A stretch of 64,000 nt of DNA from Rhodanobacteraceae bacterium ZG21-1 (GTDB lineage: Bacteria > Pseudomonadota > Gammaproteobacteria > Xanthomonadales > Rhodanobacteraceae), in assembly GCA_021390615.1 (NCBI GenBank), contig JAJEJU010000019.1:55137-119136 (forward strand). Reading direction: 5' to 3'. A model generated the notes under the pieces. That model saw only the letters and a list, made by a program, of their open reading frames with translations. It did no database searches and was not told the origin of the DNA. The first letter of the stretch is position 1. The number at the start of each line of letters is the position of its first letter. Position numbers and translations under genes: made by a program. This document shows positions 1-8,652 of the stretch, in pieces.

Positions 1-472
1 GCACCTGGCCGTCGGCCGGTAGCACCGCGAAGGTGCGCGGCAGGCCCGGCGCTTCGTCGCCGCGGGCGCGCCGCTGCAGCCGTTCGATCGCCACCCGCGC
101 CACCCCGAGCAAGGCGTGCGGATGCCGCGCCAGCACGCGCTCGAAGGCGCTGCGGTCCAGCCGCAGCAGCTCGCAGTCGCGCAGGGCCCGCACGGTGCGT
201 TGGCGCACTTCGCCGCCGAGCAGGGTGATCTCGCCGATCGACTCGCCGGCGCTGACCAGGTGGCGCAGCACGGTCGGGCCGTCGAATACGCCCAGGCTGC
301 CGCTCTTGACCAGGTACAGCGCATCCGCTGGTTCGCCGGCCTTGTACAGCGGGCGACCGCCGGGCAGGCCCAGCCACACCAGTTCGTCGCACAGCGACGT
401 CAGGGCGGCCGGTTCCAGGTGCGCGAACATGGCGCTGCGCTGCAGCAGTTGCCTGACTTCAGTTCGCCACAT
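1..472 (-). CDS. Cyclic nucleotide-binding domain protein, probable patatin-like (NTE-type) phospholipase N-terminus, partial
   Basis: The reading frame opens at an ATG at 470-472 (MWRTEVRQLL) and runs off the left edge, so only about 157 N-terminal residues are present. Residues 15-125 look like a cyclic nucleotide-binding (Crp/cNMP) fold: a 'LYKAGEPADALYLVKSGSLG' strand pattern followed by 'SAGESIGEITLLGG', the phosphate-cassette region. The piece then enters 'PRTFAVLPADG', which resembles the junction before the patatin domain in bacterial NTE-type lipases. That family joins a cNMP sensor to a GxSxG serine hydrolase acting on membrane lipids. The hydrolase part is outside the window, so the full identity is inferred. 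A cNMP-domain regulator or transporter is the alternative. No strong ribosome binding site is visible before the start. Confidence 0.6.
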   Translation of the reverse strand, partial: MWRTEVRQLLQRSAMFAHLEPAALTSLCDELVWLGLPGGRPLYKAGEPADALYLVKSGSLGVFDGPTVLRHLVSAGESIGEITLLGGEVRQRTVRALRDCELLRLDRSAFERVLARHPHALLGVARVAIERLQRRARGDEAPGLPRTFAVLPADGQV

Positions 473-592
473 GGCGGTGATGTTACGAGGCGGATCATGA
501 CAGAACGTCGCAAGCCGGCCGGGCCTGGGTTTCCGCGCCCTGCTTGATTTCGCGTCGGCGCGTCGCCACGCTGCTCGGTTCGAGGAGAGACC

Positions 593-2650
593 ATGAGCCA
601 ATCCAATCCATTGCTGACCGATGACGCCCTGCCGGCGTTCTCGCATATCCGCCCCGAGCACGTCGAACCGGCGCTGGACGCGATCCTGGCCGACTATCGC
701 GCCGCCATCGAAGCGCTGGCCGCGCCCGGTGCGCCGCACGATTTCGCCAGCCTGATGCTTGGCCAGGAACGCCTGGAGCAGCGCCTGGCGCGTGCCTGGG
801 CGCCGGTCGGGCATCTGCATTCGGTGGCCGACAGCGAGGCCTTGCGCAAGGTCTACGGTCCGGCCGAGGAAAAGCTCACCGAGCATGCCATCGAGCTGGG
901 ACAGAACCGCGCGCTGTACCAGGCCGTGCAGGCGCTGGCGCAGAGCGCCGAATACGCCGCGCTGGCACGGCCGCAGCACGCCCTGGTCGAGCACGCCCTG
1001 CGTGACTTCCGCCTGTCCGGCGTGGCGCTGGAAGAGCCGGCGCGCTCGCGCTACCGCGACATCGGCGTCGAGCTGTCGCGGCTTTCCACCGAATTCTCCA
1101 ACGCGGTGCTGGACGCCAGCGAGGCCTGGCAGGAACACCTCACCGACGAGCGCGACCTCGCCGGCCTGCCCGAGTCCGGCCGTGCGGTGCTGCGCCAGTA
1201 CGCCAAGGAGAAAGGCCTGGACGGCTATCTGGTGACGCTGAAGCAGCCCAGCGTGCAGGCCGTGCTGAGCTACGCGGACGATCGCGGCCTGCGCGAGCGG
1301 GTGTACTGGGCCTACCAGACGCGCGCTTCGGACCAGGGCCCGCAGGCGGGCAAGCACGACAACAGCGCGCGCATCGAGCAGATCCTCGCGCTGCGCCACG
1401 AAGCGGCGCAGCTGCTCGGCTTCGCCAACGCCGCGGAAGAATCGCTGGCCACCAAGATGGCGCAGTCGCCGGCCCAGGTGCTGGCCTTCCTGCGCGACCT
1501 GACCGACCGCGCCCGGCCGGTGGCGCAGCGGGAGCTGGAGGCGCTGCGCGAATTCGCCCGCAGCGAGCTGAGCCTGGACAACCTCGAGTCCTGGGACGTC
1601 GCCTACGCCTCGGAAAAACTGCGCCAGCAGCGCTATGCGCTGGACGAGGAACAGCTCAAGCCGTATTTCCCGCTGCCGGCGGTGATCGAAGGCCTGTTCG
1701 GCCTGGTCGGCAAGCTCTACGGGGTCAGCCTGGAGCGGCGCGACGGCGTCGACGTGTGGCATCCCGACGTGGCCTACTACGACATGCGCGACGCCGGCGG
1801 GCGTGTCTTCGCCGGCGCCTACGTCGATCTCTATGCACGCAGCGGCAAGCGCGGCGGCGCCTGGATGGACGTGTGCCGCGCGCGCTTCGACGACGCCGGC
1901 GCCACGCAGCTGCCGGTAGCCTTCCTCACCTGCAACTTCGCGCCGCCGACCGAGGGCAAGCCGGCCCTGCTCACCCACGACGACGTACTCACCCTGTTCC
2001 ACGAATTCGGCCACGGCCTGCATCACCTGTTCACCGAGATCACCTTGCCGTCGATCGGCGGCATCGACGGGGTGGAATGGGATGCGGTCGAGTTGCCCAG
2101 TCAGTTCATGGAGAACTTCGGCTGGAACCGCGAGGCGCTGGACCTGTTCGCGCGCCACTACGAAACCGGCGAGCCGCTGCCGGACGAGCTGTATCAGCGC
2201 ATGCTCGCCGCGCGGCATTTCCATGCCGGCCTGTTCCTGGTGCGCCAGCTGGAATTCGCCCTGTTCGATTTCCTGCTGCACCTCGAATACGACCCCGCCG
2301 CGGGTGCGCGCACGCTGGCCGTGCTGGAGCAGGTGCGCAAGGAAGTCGCGGTGCTGCACCCGCCGGCCTGGCAGCGCTTCCCGCATGCCTTCAGCCACAT
2401 CTTCGCCGGCGGCTACGCGGCGGGTTACTACAGCTACCTGTGGGCGGAGCTGCTCTCGGCCGATGCCTTCGGCGCCTTCGAGGCGCGGGCCGAGCAGGCC
2501 GGCAGCGCGATCGATCGCGCCACCGGCGAACGCTTCCGCGGCGAGATCCTCGCGGTGGGCGCCAGCCGGCCCGCGCTGCAGAGCTTCATCGCCTTCCGCG
2601 GCCGCGAGCCGCAGCCGGATGCCTTGCTGCGCAGCTATGGGCTAGCCTGA
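593..2650 (+). CDS. prlC: Oligopeptidase A (M3 family zinc metallopeptidase)
   Basis: Cytoplasmic thimet-type oligopeptidase that degrades short peptides, including cleaved signal peptides. At 685 residues it matches the usual length of about 680. The zinc motif HEFGH lies at residues 470-474 followed by GLHH, and the third ligand region 'EWDAVELPSQFMENF' follows about 25 residues later, so the catalytic core is intact. A good Shine-Dalgarno (GAGGAG) precedes the ATG. The gene stands alone and converges on the Imm51-like gene, with a hairpin terminator between them. Identification rests on the M3 motif, length and N-terminal 'MSQSNPLL' start typical of gammaproteobacterial PrlC/OpdA. Dcp is a less likely alternative. 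Confidence 0.93.
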   Translation: MSQSNPLLTDDALPAFSHIRPEHVEPALDAILADYRAAIEALAAPGAPHDFASLMLGQERLEQRLARAWAPVGHLHSVADSEALRKVYGPAEEKLTEHAIELGQNRALYQAVQALAQSAEYAALARPQHALVEHALRDFRLSGVALEEPARSRYRDIGVELSRLSTEFSNAVLDASEAWQEHLTDERDLAGLPESGRAVLRQYAKEKGLDGYLVTLKQPSVQAVLSYADDRGLRERVYWAYQTRASDQGPQAGKHDNSARIEQILALRHEAAQLLGFANAAEESLATKMAQSPAQVLAFLRDLTDRARPVAQRELEALREFARSELSLDNLESWDVAYASEKLRQQRYALDEEQLKPYFPLPAVIEGLFGLVGKLYGVSLERRDGVDVWHPDVAYYDMRDAGGRVFAGAYVDLYARSGKRGGAWMDVCRARFDDAGATQLPVAFLTCNFAPPTEGKPALLTHDDVLTLFHEFGHGLHHLFTEITLPSIGGIDGVEWDAVELPSQFMENFGWNREALDLFARHYETGEPLPDELYQRMLAARHFHAGLFLVRQLEFALFDFLLHLEYDPAAGARTLAVLEQVRKEVAVLHPPAWQRFPHAFSHIFAGGYAAGYYSYLWAELLSADAFGAFEARAEQAGSAIDRATGERFRGEILAVGASRPALQSFIAFRGREPQPDALLRSYGLA

Positions 2651-2656
2651 GGCGAA

Positions 2657-2678
2657 CGCCCCCGGTAGCTCGGGGGCG
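2657..2678. terminator. Bidirectional hairpin between convergent genes
   Basis: A perfect 8-bp stem CGCCCCCG/CGGGGGCG with a 6-nt loop sits 7 bp after the prlC stop and about 20 bp from the stop of the convergent Imm51-like gene. There is no clear T-tract, so termination is inferred from the stem and position. Confidence 0.6.
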
Positions 2679-2696
2679 CATTCAGCCGACGGCCTT

Positions 2697-3056
2697 TCAA
2701 TCCAGTTCGGCGCGGGACAGCAGGTCGCGCAGCCGCGCGTCGTCGTGAAAGGCGGCGGCCAGCGCCGCGCCGAGCTTTTCCAGCGCGGCGCGCGATCCGC
2801 TGGCGGAAAACATGCCGGCTTCCGGGTCGAGCTCGAGATCGTCTTCGAACTCGGGCAACTGTTCCGCCACGATCACGCGGGCGATCGAGCCCCAGTCATC
2901 GCCGTTGCCGCTCCAGCCTTCGGCGGCGCGCTCCTCGAAGATGGCGCATCGGCTCAGCATCGGCTCGTCAGACAGGATCAGCGAACGCAATTCGTCATCA
3001 TCGAACAGGATGAAGGGCGCATAGCTGGTCTTGTCGGTTCGATCGGTGGTGGTCAT
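2697..3056 (-). CDS. Imm51-type immunity protein (orphan)
   Basis: Small acidic protein of 119 residues whose pattern matches the Imm51 immunity family of polymorphic toxin systems: an N-terminal 'PFILFDDDELRSLILSD', a central 'EGWSGNGDDWGSIARVIVAE', a 'LDPEAGMFSASG' strand, and a C-terminal 'LRDLLSRAELD'. Imm51 proteins bind and neutralise a cognate secreted or contact-delivered toxin in the cytoplasm. The start at 3056 (MTTTDRT) is chosen because GGAGC lies 6 nt upstream; an ATG six codons earlier lacks that spacing. No toxin, Rhs/CDI gene or secretion cassette is adjacent, so it is an orphan immunity gene or a domesticated relative. Family assignment is from recalled motif similarity. Confidence 0.65.
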   Translation of the reverse strand: MTTTDRTDKTSYAPFILFDDDELRSLILSDEPMLSRCAIFEERAAEGWSGNGDDWGSIARVIVAEQLPEFEDDLELDPEAGMFSASGSRAALEKLGAALAAAFHDDARLRDLLSRAELD

Positions 3057-3251
3057 GGCTTGCTCCGGTCGCAAATCGTTTCGCGAAGATGAGCACGGTC
3101 AAATGACCAGAATCTTTCAAGTGACTGCAACGGCCTTGCGCGCGCGCTCAGCGCAGCTTGGCGCATCCCTCCTGGCTGGCTCCGAGGCATGCGGCTCGAC
3201 AGCCGCGAACACCTTGCCGTCGTTGCATGCGCATATCGACCGTGTATCGCC

Positions 3252-3827
3252 TCAGCGCTCTTTTTCCCATGCCTCGAAGGAAACCGGCTTGGTCTTGCTT
3301 TCGCGCGTCACGTGGGTTTCGTCAGGCTTGCCGTTCACTGGAAAGGAGAAGGTGACCACCTCATTGTGGAACAGCCACTGACGACGGCTCGGATCGTAAC
3401 GAAAGGTAATGAAGTCGGACCAGTGATCGCCGCAGGCGACCGCATTCTGCACGGTGAAATAAAGGCCTTTGACGGCAAGCCCGTCGACACCGTCTTCGAA
3501 CGGATCGCACTGCCCTCCTTCGTCGGCCCTGAAAACCACGTGATCGTTGCGCGCCACCAATTTGAACAGGCCGTTCGGCGCGCTCTCAAAAATCAGCAGC
3601 GGGCGTGGCGATGGGTTGTCCCTGGTATCCACAGGCGGATCCGCGACCACCAGCAAGCTCTTTCGCCCGTCGCCGAGCAACGGACCCTCGGCGCTCAGCA
3701 TGACGCCATAGCCGGCCGGCAGTTGCGCCTCCACGCCTTGCGGCAATTTGGCCGTCGTCTGGCCCGTGGCCATCGAAGTAGCCGCTAGTCCAAGCAGCGC
3801 CGGAGCGACAAGTCTGGCGATTTTCAC
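3252..3827 (-). CDS. Secreted hypothetical protein
   Basis: A 191-residue protein with a clear Sec signal peptide: MKIAR, then a hydrophobic run to 'GLAATSMATGQ', cleavage likely near residue 23. The mature part contains 'LLIFESAPNGLFKLVARNDHVVF' style beta strands, two cysteines (in GGQCDPF and VACGDH) that could form a disulfide in the periplasm, and an aromatic strand near 'ITFRYDPSRRQWLFHNE'. This beta-rich pattern resembles small uncharacterised periplasmic proteins in which a numeric or beta-propeller-like repeat reports on a stored value. No catalytic motif is evident and I do not recognise the family. It stands alone, with about 270 bp to the divergent xthA. Confidence 0.6.
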   Translation of the reverse strand: MKIARLVAPALLGLAATSMATGQTTAKLPQGVEAQLPAGYGVMLSAEGPLLGDGRKSLLVVADPPVDTRDNPSPRPLLIFESAPNGLFKLVARNDHVVFRADEGGQCDPFEDGVDGLAVKGLYFTVQNAVACGDHWSDFITFRYDPSRRQWLFHNEVVTFSFPVNGKPDETHVTRESKTKPVSFEAWEKER

Positions 3828-4095
3828 GGTAGCCCCCTGAGTTTTCTCGGTTCCATCCGGCCAAGTCTATGCTGCCGTGTGGGCATCACAAGATCGAACA
3901 GGCGGGACGTTGCCGACGAGGAATGCGTGGGCTCATTTCGAAGGTTGCTTCATTTCGAAGAAGGGCGCCCGAGCCGGTCTGCGTCCATCATGTGTGTCAC
4001 GCTGGTGACGGTTTGAGTGATGCAGCGTTTGAGCCGGTATAGGCCCGCGCCCGCCAAGCATGCGCATTAAGGAATAAATCAGAGCATCCCTTACA

Positions 4096-4875
4096 ATGTC
4101 TACGATGAAAATCGCCTCCTGGAACGTGAATTCGCTGAAGGTGCGCCTGCCGCACCTCACGCAGTGGCTGGCCGACGCCAAGCCGGATGTCGTCGCCTTG
4201 CAGGAAACCAAGCTGGAAGACGCCAAGTTCCCGCTCGACGAGCTGGCCGCGGCGGGCTATCACGCGGTGTATGCCGGGCAGAAGACCTACAACGGCGTGG
4301 CCATTCTGGCGCGCGATCTGCCGCAGGACGTGGTGTCCGAGGTGCCCGGGCTGGACGATCCGCAGCAGCGCCGCATCCTCGCCGCCACCGTCGGTGGCGT
4401 GCGCGTGGTCGACCTGTACGTGGTCAACGGCAAGGAAGTCGGCGACGAAAAATACACCTACAAGCTGGACTGGCTGGCGAAGGTGCGCGCATTCCTGGCC
4501 GAGGAGCTGCGCCGGCATCCGCGCCTGGTGGTGCTGGGCGACTTCAACATCTGCCCCGACGACCGCGACGTCTACGACCCGGTGGCCTGGGGCGAGGCGA
4601 TCCTGTGCTCGCCGGCCGAGCGCGCCGGCCTGCAGGCGATCACTGCGCTGGGTCTGCACGACAGCTTCCGCCTGTTCGAGCAGGCCGCCGGGCATTTCAG
4701 CTGGTGGGACTACCGGCAGGCCGCCTTCCGTCGCAACATGGGCCTGCGCATCGACCTGATCTTGATCAGCGATGCGCTGAAATCGCAGGCGCGGGCCGCC
4801 GCCATCGACCGCACCCCGCGCCAGTGGGAGCGGCCTTCCGACCATACGCCGGTGACGCTGGAGCTGGACATCTGA
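4096..4875 (+). CDS. xthA: Exodeoxyribonuclease III (AP endonuclease)
   Basis: Base-excision-repair nuclease of the EEP superfamily that cleaves at abasic sites and degrades 3' ends of duplex DNA. All signature blocks are present in order: WNVNSL (near residue 10), LQETK (catalytic Glu), VNG with the active-site Tyr region, GDFNICP, and C-terminal SDHTPV (catalytic Asp-His). Its 259 residues match the family. The ATG at 4096 gives MSTMKIASWN; the second ATG at 4105 (MKIASWN) is the more usual family start and neither has a strong ribosome binding site. The stop overlaps the start of the next gene by one base, so the two are translationally coupled. A second paralogue lies at 55485. Confidence 0.92.
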   Translation: MSTMKIASWNVNSLKVRLPHLTQWLADAKPDVVALQETKLEDAKFPLDELAAAGYHAVYAGQKTYNGVAILARDLPQDVVSEVPGLDDPQQRRILAATVGGVRVVDLYVVNGKEVGDEKYTYKLDWLAKVRAFLAEELRRHPRLVVLGDFNICPDDRDVYDPVAWGEAILCSPAERAGLQAITALGLHDSFRLFEQAAGHFSWWDYRQAAFRRNMGLRIDLILISDALKSQARAAAIDRTPRQWERPSDHTPVTLELDI

Positions 4876-5549
4876 TGAATACGTCGCATCCCGATTGGCC
4901 CAGTTCGCTGGACGACGCGGAACTGGACGAGCTGGACCGCTATCTGCGCGGCCACAGCGGCGATGGCCGGCTGCTGCTCGACGGCGTGCACGGCCTGCTC
5001 TCGGCGCTGGCGGTGAGTCCGGTCGCGGTGCTGCCGGACGAATGGCTGCCCGAGGTGCTGCACGAGCCGTTCGCCGACGAGGACGAAGGCAATCGCGTGC
5101 TGGCCCTGCTGGCCAAGCTCAACGATTCGATCAGCGCCGAGCTGGACGTGGACGCCTACGAACCGATCCTCGGCGAGATCGACACCGAGCAGGGCCCGGT
5201 GCTTTCCGCGGGCGGCTGGTGCGAAGGCTTCAGCCGCGGCATCGACCTGCGCGCCGGGCTGTGGGAGAAGCGGCTGGCCGACGATGCGCAGCTGATGGAG
5301 CTGCTCGGCCCGGTGATGGCGCTGGCGGTGGACGAGGGCGTGCTCAGCGCCGAGGCCGAGTTCGAAAAGCTCACCGAAGACGAATACGACGAGTGCCTGT
5401 CGCAGGTGCCCGCCGTGCTGGGCGCGGTGAACAGCTACTGGCACGAACATCCGGCCACCGAGAGCGAGCTGGCGGCGATGCTGCGCCCGGACGACGACAA
5501 GGATCCGCCGGCGCCGCCGCGTCAGCGCAGCGGGCATTGGGTGCACTAG
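4875..5549 (+). CDS. YgfB/YecA (UPF0149) family protein
   Basis: A 224-residue acidic protein starting at the ATG that shares its first A with the xthA TGA. Its sequence follows the UPF0149 pattern: 'LLDGVHGLLSALAVSP' near residue 40, 'GWCEGFSRGIDLRAGLWE' near 120, and a C-terminal proline- and charge-rich tail. Some relatives end in a cysteine-rich SEC-C zinc motif; this one does not. The family's role is poorly defined; a YgfB protein in Pseudomonas affects beta-lactamase expression through peptidoglycan-recycling genes. Coupling to xthA is conserved-looking but does not by itself reveal function. Confidence 0.8.
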   Translation: MNTSHPDWPSSLDDAELDELDRYLRGHSGDGRLLLDGVHGLLSALAVSPVAVLPDEWLPEVLHEPFADEDEGNRVLALLAKLNDSISAELDVDAYEPILGEIDTEQGPVLSAGGWCEGFSRGIDLRAGLWEKRLADDAQLMELLGPVMALAVDEGVLSAEAEFEKLTEDEYDECLSQVPAVLGAVNSYWHEHPATESELAAMLRPDDDKDPPAPPRQRSGHWVH

Positions 5550-5663
5550 GCGGCGGCCGGTGTCGCGGCGCGGCGGGCTGATCGCCGGCGCCGGCTCCGG
5601 CAGAATGCCGCAGTTGTGCGCCGCGCCGGCATTCCGGCCGGCACCGCCCGATAAGGAAGCCTG

Positions 5664-7454
5664 ATGGCCTACGAGTATGGTTCAAGCGCGCAACGGCTGG
5701 ACTTCCCCAATCCGTTCCGCGTGGAAAACGTGTTCGGCTTCGTCGCCGCCGGCATCCTGATCGGCGGCGGCCTGTACGCAATCTTCCTGGGCCGCGGCAG
5801 CCTCGGCTCGCATATCAACGGCTGGGCGCTGGCGCCGGTGATCGCCGGCGTGGCCATGCTCGCGGCGGGCATCCGCCACGCCACGCTGGCGCTGAGCCGG
5901 CTGCGCTTCTTCTTCGGCCGCGGCAAGCCGGTCGGCCTGGCCGGCGAACTGGCCGACAGCGCGGTCGGCGAAAGCCCTGCGGCAGCCGAGCTGAAGGCCG
6001 GCATGCGCGGCGGCGCGATCTCCTTCGACGAACCCACCGGGGCATTGAACGGCCTGCTCTACAGCCTGGTGCATGCGCTGATCTGGGCGCCGCAGCAGAT
6101 CCAGTGGGTGGCGCAGCGGCAGTTCCGCACCGGGCTCACCCTGGCGGTGGTGCTGCTCGGCCTGCTGGTGTCGATCCTGGGCGCTTCCAGCGCCAAGGAT
6201 GCGAGCTGGCTCGGCCTGTTTTTCTTCGTGTATAGCGCCGGCCTGCTGCTGAAGCCGCTGGAACGCGGCGCGCAGGCGCGCACCAGCATGGGCTCGGGCG
6301 GGCTGATCGCCTTGGTGCTGGTGGCGATCCTGGCGCCGGTGCTGATCCACTACATCTCGTCCGCCCTGCCCGGCCTGGGCGGGGTGAACCTGAGCGGGCA
6401 GGCGCTGCTGCTGCTGCTGTGCGCGCTGGCCTCGGTGCTGGTGTTCTTCGTGGCGGTGCTGCGCCAGATGGTGGCGCCGCCGCAGACCACCATGGCCTGC
6501 GAGCTGGCCACGGTGTCGATGAACGCGCCGCCGAACCAGCTGCTGGTCGAGCTGGATCGCGAGATGCAGCGCGGCTGGGTGGAGCAGATTCCGAACCGCC
6601 GCTATGCGCGCTACATCCCGGAGACGCCCGGCGCCTCCGGCAGCTTTCACGGCGAGCTGCTGGAAGAGACCCAACCGATGCCGCGCGAGGACATGCGCAA
6701 GGTGAGCCTGACGCATGCGCTGGGCGAGCCGCGCTATCGCTGGCTGACCGTGCTCAGCGCGTTGGGCGTGCTGTACACCCTGGCCGGCACCATCGCCCTG
6801 CTGGTGTTCGCCTACCAGGTGACCCAGCCGCGGATCGAGCCGGCGATCTGGCAGGACCTGTGCTTCGCCGGCGGCATGTTCTCGCTGGCGCTGTTCTGCT
6901 TGCGCGCGGGGCACATCCTGTGGGCGCGCTTCGATTTCGTCTCGCGCATGACCTGGGTGGAGCTGGACGGCAACTTCCAGCGTTCGCTCACCGCGATCGG
7001 CGCGCAGTTCACCGACCGAGTGCGCACCGAGAAGGAAGTGGTCACGGTCAACGACATGACGCTGCGCGTATGGGTGGCCGAGGTGGACTCGGTGACCTTC
7101 GGCAGCGAGGACCCGGTGCGCCGCATTGTCGGCCTGCGCGGGCTGACCGATCGCGCCGGCGCCCTGCGCGCCCACCTCGCGGGTTTCGCCGGCGAGCAGA
7201 GCAGCGTGGACATGCCGAGCGCGCGCCGCGACGTCGAGAAGATCGCCGCGCTGGGCGCGATGAACGAGCTCGGCGGCAGCGCCGAGGCGGCGGAGGCGCT
7301 GCGCAAGGCGATCGATGGCGCGACCGGCACGTCCACGCCGAGGTCGATACGGGGCGAGCCGGCCGCGGCTTCGTTCTGCAGCGCCTGCGGTGCCGCGGCC
7401 GCGCCCGCCGCACGCTTCTGCGCGCAGTGCGGCCAGGCCCTGGTACGCCATTGA
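5664..7454 (+). CDS. Uncharacterised multi-pass membrane protein with C-terminal zinc ribbon
   Basis: A 596-residue protein preceded by AAGGAA. Hydrophobic segments are visible near residues 25-45, 52-72, 150-170, 175-195, 210-235, 245-270, 365-390 and 400-420, so about eight transmembrane helices separated by a charged cytoplasmic stretch (about 275-360). After the last helix comes a soluble region with 'TWVELDGNFQRSL' and a low-complexity linker, then two CxxC knuckles (CSAC and CAQC) 18 residues apart at the extreme C-terminus, a zinc-ribbon resembling those on bacterial membrane proteins of unknown function. I do not recognise the family. It stands alone between the xthA pair and another membrane protein. 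Confidence 0.7.
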   Translation: MAYEYGSSAQRLDFPNPFRVENVFGFVAAGILIGGGLYAIFLGRGSLGSHINGWALAPVIAGVAMLAAGIRHATLALSRLRFFFGRGKPVGLAGELADSAVGESPAAAELKAGMRGGAISFDEPTGALNGLLYSLVHALIWAPQQIQWVAQRQFRTGLTLAVVLLGLLVSILGASSAKDASWLGLFFFVYSAGLLLKPLERGAQARTSMGSGGLIALVLVAILAPVLIHYISSALPGLGGVNLSGQALLLLLCALASVLVFFVAVLRQMVAPPQTTMACELATVSMNAPPNQLLVELDREMQRGWVEQIPNRRYARYIPETPGASGSFHGELLEETQPMPREDMRKVSLTHALGEPRYRWLTVLSALGVLYTLAGTIALLVFAYQVTQPRIEPAIWQDLCFAGGMFSLALFCLRAGHILWARFDFVSRMTWVELDGNFQRSLTAIGAQFTDRVRTEKEVVTVNDMTLRVWVAEVDSVTFGSEDPVRRIVGLRGLTDRAGALRAHLAGFAGEQSSVDMPSARRDVEKIAALGAMNELGGSAEAAEALRKAIDGATGTSTPRSIRGEPAAASFCSACGAAAAPAARFCAQCGQALVRH

Positions 7455-7608
7455 AATCTCTGGAATGATCGCCGCGATGGGGCGGCGTCATGCCCGAGTG
7501 ACCGGACGGCGGCGCAAGCGGTGATCTGCGCGGCTTCGGGCGACGCGGATCGAGCCGGTCCGATCGCCGCGCATGGCCAAGGCGCACGGACGCTGACGGA
7601 GGGGCGGG

Positions 7609-8514
7609 GTGTCACAGGTGCTACTTAATCTCCTGGCGATCACGGCTTGCGCCGTGCTTGCCCATGTGCTGCCCGAAACCACCTTGCTCGGCGCCTACGC
7701 GATTCTCGGTCCGGCCCACTATCTGACCGAGATTTCCTGGCTGCACGATCGCCAGTATTTCGTGAAGCGTCCCCGCGCCCTGCTGCTGGTGGCGCTGGCG
7801 GCGCTGGTCGTCATGCTCGTGCGGCCGCATACGCCGGAAGCGGCCGGCGCGCTGTTCGCCCTGCTGGGCGGATTGATCGCCGCCGGCCTGGGCGCGCGCT
7901 TCATCGCGGTCGGTGCGACCGCGGTGGTGTCGGCGCTGGCAGGTGTCACGGGAGCCGTCTACGGCTGGTTCTGGGTAGCCGTCCTCGTCGTGCTGGTGCC
8001 GACCCTGATCCATGTCTTCGTCTTCACCGGCATGTTCATGCTGACCGGGGCGATGCGCAGCAAGCGGCTGGTCGAATGGCTGCCGTTGCTGGCGCTGGCG
8101 CTGGGCGCGCTCAGCTTTCTGGTGATCCCGACGGTGGATCTCGGCCACGGCCTGTTCAAGACGGCGGTGATGCAGAACATCGCGTACGAGTACACCCACC
8201 TGTCCATGCCCGGGCATGACATCGCCTGGGGCCTGGTCGGTTTTCTCGGCTTTGCCTACGCCTATCACTATCTGAACTGGTTCCTGAAAACCGGCCTGCT
8301 GGGATGGCATCGCATGCCTTTATGGCGGCTGGTGCTGCTGACCACTACCTGGGTGGTGATCCTGTATGCCTATACCCAGGACGTGTTCTTCGGCCTGCTG
8401 ATCAGCCTGCCACTGAGCCTGGGTCACGTTCTGCTGGAGTTGCCGCTGGATGTGCTGACCGCGCGCCGCCTGCTGAGCACGCCCTTTCTGCGGCATCGCT
8501 CCACCGCCTCCTGA
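7609..8514 (+). CDS. Integral membrane protein with conserved histidine motifs, function unknown
   Basis: A 301-residue, highly hydrophobic protein with roughly eight or nine predicted helices. The GTG start is supported by GGAGG 5 nt upstream. Polar residues embedded in or beside helices stand out: 'GPAHYLTEISWLHDRQYF' near residue 32, 'TLIHVFVF' near 135, 'YEYTHLSMPGHD' near 195, and 'YAYHYLNWFLKTGLLGWH' near 220. Recurring membrane histidines are seen in di-iron membrane oxygenases such as Brp/Blh carotene dioxygenases, but I cannot match it to that family with confidence. It may be an enzyme or a metal-binding membrane protein. No operon partner is evident. Confidence 0.65.
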   Translation: MSQVLLNLLAITACAVLAHVLPETTLLGAYAILGPAHYLTEISWLHDRQYFVKRPRALLLVALAALVVMLVRPHTPEAAGALFALLGGLIAAGLGARFIAVGATAVVSALAGVTGAVYGWFWVAVLVVLVPTLIHVFVFTGMFMLTGAMRSKRLVEWLPLLALALGALSFLVIPTVDLGHGLFKTAVMQNIAYEYTHLSMPGHDIAWGLVGFLGFAYAYHYLNWFLKTGLLGWHRMPLWRLVLLTTTWVVILYAYTQDVFFGLLISLPLSLGHVLLELPLDVLTARRLLSTPFLRHRSTAS

Positions 8515-8652
8515 GGTCGGCGCGAGCGAGGCGAGCAGGCCACGTCGACGTAACGCCGGCATGGCTGCGGAAACAATCCGTTTCATCGCCGCGACTTTGC
8601 ACCCGGCTGGCCAGACCCCATCCTGGGCTCAGACTTTGATGGGAGTGCAGTC

